A program made the translations under genes and the position numbers. A DNA stretch of 11,339 nt, taken from positions 1-11,339 of the forward strand of contig JAFGBW010000004.1 of the NCBI GenBank assembly GCA_016932965.1, given 5' to 3'. The notes beneath the pieces were generated by a model. It saw nothing but the letters and a program-made list of their open reading frames with translations. It did not search any database and was not told where the DNA came from. The stretch is from Candidatus Auribacterota bacterium. GTDB taxonomy: Bacteria; Auribacterota; JAFGBW01. Positions 9,501-11,339 of the stretch are shown here, piece after piece (within the stretch, counting starts at the first letter, position 1; each line of letters begins with the position of its first letter).

Positions 9501-10979
9501 CAATTCAGCGCGGACTTTCGCGGTCTCGATCCGTTCTTGTGCGGCACGTTCCAATGCACCAGCTCTTGTATTGTAAGCAGATGAAAAAATTTCTTCCGGC
9601 AGGCATACCTTATAAATCTGAACATCCGCGATTTCACCGCAAAAAGACCCGTGTTTATTCCCCTGCTCTCCGCCCAGACATAGAAAAGAACTGCCTGTCT
9701 TAGCTGTTATCCCGCCTGAAGAAATGCTCTCCACTATTTTCCCGTTGTATACCAGAGATAATTTCTTTTTCTGTGCATCCAGCAAAAGACCCGCCTGATG
9801 CCATTCGTTTAATTTCAACGGCGTATTGCAGGAGACCAGAATATTTTCTTTTCCATTTCCGATAGCACCGAATAATTTACCCTTGTCTTCGCCTAAAACA
9901 TAAAATTGAAGCAAATCGGAAGGATACCCCTTATAGATGATTCTGCTCTTACTCCCGAATTTAACCGGATTGATCCAGCAAAGGATTGAAAAACTTCTTT
10001 TCAATTCGATTTCAGAATAAGAATCCACCTGAATGAGATCATCCTTCCCTGAAAACAAAAGACTTTTCTGCAGATACCCCTCTTTCCATTTCCCTTTGAG
10101 AGCCGATGACAATTGTCCAGGGTATGAGGCATTGACCGTATTGGCAGAAGTCCCTCCCATTCCTTCGTTCAATGGCCACGAACCGACAAGAAACCGGGAC
10201 GGATTTTTCTTGATCTCATCAATGGATACGACCTCGGTAGCCAGCACATCAGCCCTTTTCACCTCCTGCTCGATCGCTTTCTCGCTCAAAGCCACGTCAA
10301 AAATCATCAGCTCATCCATCAAACCGCTGAAATAGGCCTCTGCGCCTTCGAAATCAGACCCGATGCTGATGTTTCCGTCACCGGCATTGAAACCCGACAT
10401 GTCAGTGTCAACGTTTTCAATCATCTTCCCATCAAGAAAAAACGCCAGTTTTTTATCCTGACTCACACGAAAACACAGATGATGCCAGTCACCCTGCGCG
10501 ATCAATTTGGTTTTGGGGGTGGCCGTCAGCTGTTCACCGCTTCCCAATCCGGCAAAAGGGTACCCCTTATCCATCGCCATCATGTAATAATAAAATTCAT
10601 TGTCGTAGGAACGTTTGGAAAGAAGCTTGGCTTTTCCTTCTACTGAATCGGCCCGGATCCACATCATGATGGTCAATTCAGATCCCCTGGAAAGCTTCTT
10701 GTTATTGTTGATCAACACCCTTGTTCCAGGCCTGAATTCTCCGGCTCCTTCAAACACCCCATCTTTGGCCCAGAATGTTTTTGTTCCGGAAATCCGGCCA
10801 TTGTTGCCTCTGCCGGAGCGATCCGTTAAAACCACTCCTTGCATCTGATTAAAATCGTAGTACGCCAGCAGATGTTCGGAAAAAGTCTGAGCTATAGAAA
10901 TGGTCTTCTCCGCTGCCTCACAAGAACACGCGGAATAAAACACAAATATGAAAAAACCAATGGTCGAAATTCGCCTCAT
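576..10979 (-). CDS. Giant secreted LamG/coiled-coil repeat protein, 3467 residues
   Basis: This single uninterrupted frame makes up about 92% of the window. Domain order by residue: signal peptide 1-23; LamG1 37-242; LamG2 262-470; coiled coil 471-892; LamG3 893-1100; coiled coil 1101-1328; LamG4 1329-1528; coiled coil 1529-2334; LamG5 2335-2535; coiled coil 2536-2822; LamG6 2823-3028; coiled coil 3029-3161; LamG7 3162-3357; C-terminal beta-rich domain 3358-3467. LamG-like jellyrolls of this kind (Laminin_G_3/concanavalin A-like fold) typically bind carbohydrate or protein ligands on extracellular proteins. No catalytic glycosidase motif is evident. The helical parts are rich in K, E, Q and L and carry a recurring L-G-L-P/loop/G-x-E-E motif. 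No C-terminal sorting signal or transmembrane helix is visible. Inference: a long envelope-associated or extracellular scaffold or adhesin-like fibre. ATG 10979 is the only canonical start in frame; the frame is closed by TAG about 35 bases upstream. The gene is followed after 8 bases by a repeat-protein gene. I cannot name a family for the full-length protein. Confidence 0.93.
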   Translation of the reverse strand: MRRISTIGFFIFVFYSACSCEAAEKTISIAQTFSEHLLAYYDFNQMQGVVLTDRSGRGNNGRISGTKTFWAKDGVFEGAGEFRPGTRVLINNNKKLSRGSELTIMMWIRADSVEGKAKLLSKRSYDNEFYYYMMAMDKGYPFAGLGSGEQLTATPKTKLIAQGDWHHLCFRVSQDKKLAFFLDGKMIENVDTDMSGFNAGDGNISIGSDFEGAEAYFSGLMDELMIFDVALSEKAIEQEVKRADVLATEVVSIDEIKKNPSRFLVGSWPLNEGMGGTSANTVNASYPGQLSSALKGKWKEGYLQKSLLFSGKDDLIQVDSYSEIELKRSFSILCWINPVKFGSKSRIIYKGYPSDLLQFYVLGEDKGKLFGAIGNGKENILVSCNTPLKLNEWHQAGLLLDAQKKKLSLVYNGKIVESISSGGITAKTGSSFLCLGGEQGNKHGSFCGEIADVQIYKVCLPEEIFSSAYNTRAGALERAAQERIETAKVRAELQNAFKELYDLNQLLDETSSIEEIPGREADTLKQVRSLIVKKTAALEKRKKDEIAKLTQMTAQLNQKKKALNELLEKLSQPPNQTEIPSVSETASVKEISQMATTMSHVQVELELQLKQKQKELEIKEDLIRERRGRLKDFISSKVERLNQLNQELDVPAYQLDGSRMQKDSDMEKYHDEISMMVFEKEKKKESIISDLKKQILDVREKIKNKEEQINAVASAIDGKRVSPVTFSPLSGQDISGLKEVTEKEKKLLQDLTERFNSIHDQERQQMESGQNELERKLQEYYERHAKLEALQKELGLKTAQRILPDKNIKGLSLKDIKERMETLLKLDGILQKEWDEAVKAKAELRGEMLERENEKLLSEFKQTRGRLYLLNSELNIKETWNAPEVKGGKSAENAPESYFSFDQLEVEEIKDAMNDKFCLSLTDFYEDSYMQGKYGRALEFNGVSNYGTMESPLFQQMGSFCFTCWIYVTRFWADRTILLLTDKDLNPVIELKIEESNLWLTYSTSSGISRKINEDIRLSLKTWYHVGISYDLSQQKVQFFFNGKKQGEKGNVDIPKGEKTLILGSYLKKKQFFSGRLDDFKIYLKSFSEKEILPLMSVFSVRQTIPVEELEKVNQQIGKQIKSMNQLIGEREKVIQDLKEKEEQKRKELVGRIQKTVRELNDCLRFLGLPEYQEPRLKKGQEESLLKKFETELKERILQVNERKELEKKRLQENELRWKKMMEELNAIHRDLGLPPVQGVFNNATVESDLTQMKNQIEKRKQELAEVEKQRLQKAREQLRKDKKADMEKLKSLVVSLKETQSAIRDMDKVLKEKTSPFEAIPWEDEISGNLTAYYRFAKQGVLFASDSAEGDILELKEWGGEALEQGRYDLCPCFDGKKQYGMLQGLVYGKKGLTVMAWIKPSQLASRQPLLCLKEPTSTVNSILLLLDDASLVCKGFVSDVTFLLDTQSSFTVNQWYHVAMVLNAESMRISVFINGKMMGQRTLNAYPSSYTQLLLALNDNHSRFFSGSIDELKLYSIPLNEEQIAKEGLENQMAVLSSQIDYVQSMNAKLSQILKEKESRKKTKEEKEKKAFQEALQNLNELHRQLNEKEESPDDFSSYDPGTRLSVISARVDRLQKRILALKEEKEARRKQMLKEIAQDREKLKQLYDQLDEKGGELFENIEPETEETVLKSIRVLIEKKEVEYRNRLKDQEERRAHIQREMVKINEEIVRICSELGAPPPSIPAMVSGQEETILLDYRKKLTEFQDKLFVHQAEQQKIFNARAQEIEKIWEQLLPVLNELGETGMKKPEYNKANAQSALDALKKSFEEKQKVLLEARKAKEAKYKAATAEMDRLYEELKKVSADLGEAVTFVPGREEEVIFDSLTSLRSLVDQKNKQLKTVVEERKKQIQMKMAGLHQEIEKESIRLKQLNKDLNLSESSEVPVLSKDLPETGESMQQLENQLAQLRQTIQERQKQIETLRQEKEEKRQRILDEIENLKKQLALYTNKEKVIFSVVIGEEEQALQKLRPMVEASKKEYERKKEEEAALKKKMQEEFLSKKQRLVELAGSLKLSPPVIEETAGNESERLQMIDAEIMKLEKIKKEREIEERNRVQKVLMQIETLKTEQRRLHEQMGTNPSAVPFPDSKLAPDEYLKALSAQVEDSRKILEDQKKETEKKQYEKILAKWDAQHKKYLDLMKEIGQTPVKIKPPDPGSEIEGLALLSDLLDRAQKKRDELKAQEEEKLRRLQNQFETNLTQLKLLLKELRQEDWLIPVVFDAANPNQSIDKLQEVLNQKTKELEEKKKTEGKKYETPEELEKAIEEEKALIKKYVHELGMSKYQLPTAMKSTQSEALIGYFKLDEITSNGQLIDEAGNLTRCFTANYTDGNKVVGQYGFAVQFNGMDNYIHLELNEDVLKSTSYGMAFWINIMRTYGKRNIVTSYSKENDSGFSLYTENGILKSSFIKNGKETVIETKETLTKNQWSHIALSMDASGNVVLFVDGKKAGEIQIKAPIRPYFSTNLIMGCEYQKALDLFAGVIDEIKIYTSSMNQKLVQTSMKEEDLKSRVADIDFLREEFTLLKEESRQLLNKIKMRMEEAEQERLKKVEEIRRLQEEISQIHASMGLPSFGFTYEPGKEESAIKELNKIRSEKETERKAYKKSQEEKTKKFREEAEKLTGKIRILEQKLGIAEPYQINLTGGLEEDILMNAAAYLKQLEAKEKLAVKDRAEIEKNKIREDIVKVLDELNKVLAFLNQPPHELPSSIEGKESLVLTELIQLLEKKKKEAEDKQMEVKEKKDKEEFSKLFSQYKTTMREIESLQRELNLEEVTFAGETKKEDPQARVYLNFDDGKGKLAKDSTMYSNQGQFVDYNFEWVDAGVYNKCISFSGGGSLVIPSSLSLDEIENFTLMLWLNPVHLYGSRKLLSIGSPDLPSRLSIRLQDEKLIVELNENTLVDTGVVLAKNVWQHLAVIFDGDRKQLRIYMNGEMAGEIDISSQSYGRSFMLNSSVVIGSTKEGEFFSGLLDEFKLFSRILDPEEIMENKNQGIPKIDISIQSYSLKQIQTRLEELDKVLQELKEKKWTRDQKELDKIHRQKQENQILFEAKRKMCLNLFRETQKEINRLTKMLGIPDETFTEPSEGEEESSYEKIKKRYEELIKKTGKDEEMLSLVVVSSNEAYVPEANVFCKMTFEDERNGLKDYSAVSQDGVFSSKKVKLSFASGVVGKCYRSEDKGYIEIKNRQKIPYQLKQSFQLWICPEENAVKHSLVLSRGNFRLEIKDARLRVLINEEILSFDFLGPLRPKRWVRINLIVDEFVSTIQLGLGNDHGFAHQYSNRLINPEGPVYLCGSPGEPMAFSGLIDEVYVFHRLLRGEDFESPVICNCKVAVDILTPYILQMNISADHADFMRVYEMGQSGEGVWENYRGYKLFPFSFSQEIKKTVTFVVEFKSRYSEDTKMVNVEMSRPIFYSDPDFILPLSGVELTTK
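579..908 (-). other. C-terminal beta-sandwich (Ig-like) domain
   Basis: Residues 3358-3467. A pattern resembling LQMNISADHADFMRVYE, then W-E-N-Y, then FSFS, then KTVTFVVEFKSRYSED is seen at the ends of many bacterial secreted proteins as an Ig-like module: an I-x-A-x-x-A-x-x-M-R-[IV] strand, a W-x-x-Y loop, and a T-V-x-V-x-F strand. I infer a capping or surface-attachment domain. No sortase, PEP-CTERM or type IX sorting signature follows; the protein ends in SGVELTTK. Confidence 0.6.
909..1496 (-). other. LamG-like jellyroll domain 7 (diverged)
   Basis: Residues 3162-3357. Landmarks are ANVFCKMTFEDE, SFQLWICPEE (W3237), and the closing AFSGLIDEVYVF (3337-3348). The W-x-H strand motif kept in the other copies appears here as RWVRINLIVD, without the His. 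The fold is still well supported, but this copy may have a different surface. Confidence 0.82.
1497..1895 (-). repeat. Coiled-coil segment 5 (short terminal unit)
   Basis: Residues 3029-3161. It contains one clear boundary motif, LTKMLGIPDETFTEP (L3110), followed by GEEE and a further short helix (KIKKRYEELIKK). A non-helical Val/Ser-rich linker of about 15 residues then precedes LamG7. Unlike the other insertion points, LamG7 does not occupy the loop itself. Confidence 0.75.
1896..2513 (-). other. LamG-like jellyroll domain 6
   Basis: Residues 2823-3028. Landmarks are ARVYLNFDDG, CISFSGGGSLVIP, FTLMLWLNPVH (W2895), NVWQHLAVIFD (W2949, H2951), IYMNGEMAGEI, and the closing EFFSGLLDEFKLFS (3001-3014). 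Confidence 0.88.
2514..3374 (-). repeat. Coiled-coil segment 4 (about four repeat units)
   Basis: Residues 2536-2822. Boundary motifs are ASMGLPSFGF (2607), QKLGIAEPY (L2671), LAFLNQPPHELP (L2737) and QRELNLEEV (L2807), spaced 64, 66 and 70. The loops end in PGKEES, GGLEED and EGKES. The fourth loop leads into LamG6 after about 17 residues. Confidence 0.8.
3375..3977 (-). other. LamG-like jellyroll domain 5
   Basis: Residues 2335-2535. Landmarks are ALIGYFKLDE, FAVQFNGMDNYIHL, YGMAFWINIM (W2410), NQWSHIALSMD (W2467, H2469), VLFVDGKKAGEI, and the closing LFAGVIDEIKIYT (2518-2530). It begins 18 residues after the preceding repeat motif VHELGMSKYQLP. Confidence 0.87.
3978..6395 (-). repeat. Coiled-coil segment 3, the long central rod (about twelve repeat units)
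   Basis: Residues 1529-2334, the longest LamG-free stretch. Boundary motifs fall near L1588, L1653, L1719, L1784, L1849, L1918, about 1987, L2054, M2118, I2185, L2250 and L2319. The spacing is 64-70 residues and is almost constant at 65-66 across the first five. Typical loops are ELGAPPPSIPAMVSGQEE and DLGEAVTFVPGREEE. Each unit holds about 50 residues of uninterrupted charged helix between loops. Confidence 0.82.
6396..6995 (-). other. LamG-like jellyroll domain 4
   Basis: Residues 1329-1528. Landmarks are NLTAYYRF, CFDGKKQYG (1374-1382), LTVMAWIKP (W1399), NQWYHVAMVL (W1457, H1459), VFINGK, and the closing RFFSGSIDELKLYS (1505-1518). Confidence 0.87.
6996..7679 (-). repeat. Coiled-coil segment 2 (about three repeat units)
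   Basis: Residues 1101-1328. Two textbook copies of the boundary motif occur: LRFLGLPEYQ (L1167), followed by GQEES, and IHRDLGLPPVQ (L1232), 65 residues later. A degenerate third copy at about L1311 (KVLKEKTSPFEAIP) leads into LamG4. The sequence between them is continuous K/E/R-rich helix. Confidence 0.78.
7680..8303 (-). other. LamG-like jellyroll domain 3
   Basis: Residues 893-1100. Landmarks are ESYFSFDQ near the start, GRALEFNGVSNYG (935-947), FCFTCWIYV (W965), KTWYHVGISYD (W1023, H1025), FFFNGKKQG, and the closing FFSGRLDDFKIYL (1072-1084). The strand order matches the other copies. Confidence 0.87.
8304..9569 (-). repeat. Coiled-coil segment 1 (about six irregular repeat units)
   Basis: Residues 471-892, strongly helical and rich in K/E/Q/L. 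Repeat-boundary motifs occur near L508, L570, L648, I716, L794 and L874 (for example LNQELDVP and LQKELGLK). Their spacing of 62-80 residues is less regular than in the later segments. The loops contain Pro and Gly, such as EEIPGREAD at 514-522. The last unit ends at LLNSELNIK and leads after 19 residues into LamG3. Confidence 0.75.
9570..10196 (-). other. LamG-like jellyroll domain 2
   Basis: Residues 262-470, joined to LamG1 by a linker of about 20 residues with no coiled coil. Landmarks are the LVGSWPLNEG opening, FSILCWINPV (W335), NEWHQ (W393), and a diverged closing motif FCGEIADVQIYK in which the usual S-G-x-x-D-E has become C-G-x-x-A-D. It contains more cysteines than the other copies. 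Confidence 0.85.
10254..10871 (-). other. LamG-like jellyroll domain 1
   Basis: Residues 37-242. It opens with LLAYYDFN and DRSGRGNNG, the typical N-terminal strand and loop of Laminin_G_3 domains. It continues with ELTIMMWIRA (W107), GDWHH (W165), FFLDGK (180-185), and closes with YFSGLMDELMIFD at 216-228. This is the most canonical of the seven copies and sits at the mature N-terminus. Confidence 0.88.
10911..10979 (-). other. Signal peptide of the giant protein (possible atypical lipobox)
   Basis: Residues 1-23 have two Arg after Met, a hydrophobic core ISTIGFFIFVF, and then YSACSCEAAEK. Signal peptidase I could cut after A22 or A23 (C-E-A or E-A-A). Two cysteines (C18, C20) also make a lipoprotein possible, but neither is preceded by a standard lipobox: -3 is Tyr for C18 and Ala for C20. 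Export is well supported; the type of processing is not. Confidence 0.75.
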
Positions 10980-10990
10980 GGAAAAATCAT
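10976..10990 (-). promoter_or_regulatory. Four-codon leader ORF overlapping the giant start codon (ATGA)
   Basis: On the reverse strand ATG ATT TTT CCA TGA (Met-Ile-Phe-Pro-stop) starts 5 bases after an AAGGA Shine-Dalgarno, an ideal distance. Its stop shares bases with the giant gene's ATG in an ATGA overlap. The giant ATG is 16 bases from the same Shine-Dalgarno, too far for efficient direct use. The arrangement would allow initiation at the leader and re-initiation at the giant gene. It may be coincidental. Confidence 0.45.
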
Positions 10991-10995
10991 CGCAA

Positions 10996-11000
10996 TCCTT
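10996..11000 (-). promoter_or_regulatory. Shine-Dalgarno (AAGGA) ahead of the giant gene
   Basis: AAGGA on the reverse strand is the only purine-rich ribosome-binding candidate near the giant start. The GAGGGG further up (11010-11005) is more distant still. It is placed for the leader ATG at 10990 rather than for the giant ATG at 10979. Confidence 0.55.
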
Positions 11001-11038
11001 ATGTCCCCTCTTAACCTAACTCTTTTATTACACATGAT

Positions 11039-11062
11039 TTAAATTTTTTATCTTAAATTTTT
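11039..11062. repeat. Short direct repeat TTAAATTTTT, two copies offset by 14 bases
   Basis: TTAAATTTTT occurs at 11039-11048 and 11053-11062 in the gap upstream of the giant gene. Each copy also contains a small AAATTT palindrome. It could be an A-tract upstream promoter element or a regulator site, but ten bases in an AT-rich stretch is weak evidence. Confidence 0.35.
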
Positions 11063-11063
11063 A

Positions 11064-11339
11064 TCAGTCTTTTGTAAATGAAAAATGAATTTTTTCATCC
11101 AAATATTTTGCAAAGGCCAGACTGCATGTAAAACCCGGAGAAACACAATTCAAGACATGGGTGCATCCGGAATGAAACAGGACGATTATATCCTCTACAA
11201 ACCGTCCTTTTGAATCGACCATCTGTGCCCTGATTCCGGCGCGGTAAGGTTTGATTTTTTCCATCGGTACGGGACCGATCAATTTTTGCACCTCTCTTCG
11301 AAACATCTGACGTGAAAAAGACATTTTAAACGCCTGATA
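11064..11339 (-). CDS. FAD-dependent oxidoreductase, LhgO-like (L-2-hydroxyglutarate oxidase family), C-terminal 91 residues
   Basis: The frame is open through the right edge, and the visible part ends with TGA at 11066-11064. The sequence includes FSRQMFRREVQKLIGPVP, then YRAGIRAQMVDSKGRFVED, and later HVLNCVSPGFTCSLAFAKYL. This matches the C-terminal end of DAO-superfamily L-2-hydroxyglutarate oxidases such as E. coli LhgO. There the equivalents are a P-A-G-V-R-A-Q segment, a G-K-L-[IV]-D-D-F strand, and an N-A-P-S-P-A-A-T segment near the FAD site. Here the last is N-C-V-S-P-G-F-T, so the exact substrate may differ. The family oxidises 2-hydroxyacids with FAD, passing electrons to the membrane quinone pool. 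The Met at 11324 is internal: in-frame codons continue upstream (Y-Q-A-F-K) and the family is about 400 residues long. It lies 84 bases before the giant gene, with no evident functional link. Confidence 0.82.
   Translation of the reverse strand, partial: YQAFKMSFSRQMFRREVQKLIGPVPMEKIKPYRAGIRAQMVDSKGRFVEDIIVLFHSGCTHVLNCVSPGFTCSLAFAKYLDEKIHFSFTKD

Larger units (their letters stand above)
10980..11063 (-). promoter_or_regulatory. AT-rich intergenic gap, probable promoter region of the giant gene
   Basis: Eighty-four bases separate the oxidoreductase stop from the giant start. The distal half is very AT-rich and includes a TAATAA that could serve as a -10 element, but I cannot pair it with a good -35 at 16-18 bases. 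No GC-rich hairpin followed by a T-run is present, so a terminator for the oxidoreductase gene is not evident. Either a promoter lies here or the genes are read through; the sequence does not decide. Confidence 0.4.

Noticed and set aside
1497-9569. SMC/Rad50-type or myosin-like coiled coil
   Set aside because: There is no Walker A/B, signature or hinge domain. A signal peptide and LamG domains put the protein outside the cytoplasm.
1497-9569. Pyrimidine-rich forward strand as a possible triplex or low-complexity DNA element
   Set aside because: The strand asymmetry is explained by Lys/Glu/Gln codons on the reverse strand. No long pure polypurine mirror repeat was seen.
10980-11063. Rho-independent terminator between the oxidoreductase and the giant gene
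   Set aside because: The palindromic AAATTT stretches are short and pure A/T with no GC stem, so a functional terminator is not supported.
11064-11324. Treating the Met at 11324 as the start of an independent 86-residue gene
   Set aside because: The frame is open upstream to the window edge, and the sequence matches only the C-terminal end of a ~400-residue oxidoreductase family.

Overview
The window is almost filled by one giant reverse-strand gene (576-10979, 3467 codons), with the ends of two other reverse-strand genes on either side. Transcription order runs from high to low coordinates: (i) the last 91 codons of an FAD-dependent oxidoreductase of the LhgO (L-2-hydroxyglutarate oxidase) type, cut by the right edge; (ii) an 84-base AT-rich gap; (iii) the giant gene; (iv) after only 8 bases, a membrane-anchored short-repeat protein cut by the left edge. 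I see no RNA genes, insertion sequences, CRISPR arrays or convincing rho-independent terminators.

The giant protein begins with a signal peptide and then carries two tandem LamG/concanavalin A-like jellyroll domains. Five long coiled-coil stretches follow, and between or after them sit five more LamG domains (seven in total). The protein ends in a small beta-sandwich-like domain of about 110 residues. The coiled coil is not featureless. A motif of the form L-x-x-x-L-G-L-P, then a 10-14 residue Pro/Gly-rich loop, then G-x-E-E, recurs about 26 times, most often every 64-70 residues. Four of the five LamG domains that follow a coiled coil start 17-19 residues after this motif. They therefore appear to replace or extend the loop at a fixed phase of the repeat. 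The picture is a very long extracellular or periplasmic fibre or scaffold made of helical rods, with jellyroll heads emerging from certain hinges.

The downstream gene starts 8 bases after the giant stop codon, and its Shine-Dalgarno overlaps that stop, so the two are very likely co-translated. Its product has one N-terminal hydrophobic segment followed by an exact 26-residue tandem repeat (six units visible). This resembles an unusually short tetratricopeptide-like alpha/alpha repeat and suggests an envelope-anchored partner. The oxidoreductase is probably a separate gene lying upstream by position; nothing in the sequence ties it functionally to the pair.

The organism is a bacterium with Shine-Dalgarno-led genes and, by eye, a G+C a little above 40%. 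Giant LamG plus coiled-coil secreted proteins are familiar from uncultured Gram-negative lineages (PVC superphylum, Omnitrophota and similar). That placement is an inference from architecture only. The most interesting content is the repeat-and-insertion architecture of the giant protein, the 26-residue repeat of its neighbour, and a four-codon leader ORF overlapping the giant start codon in an ATGA arrangement.
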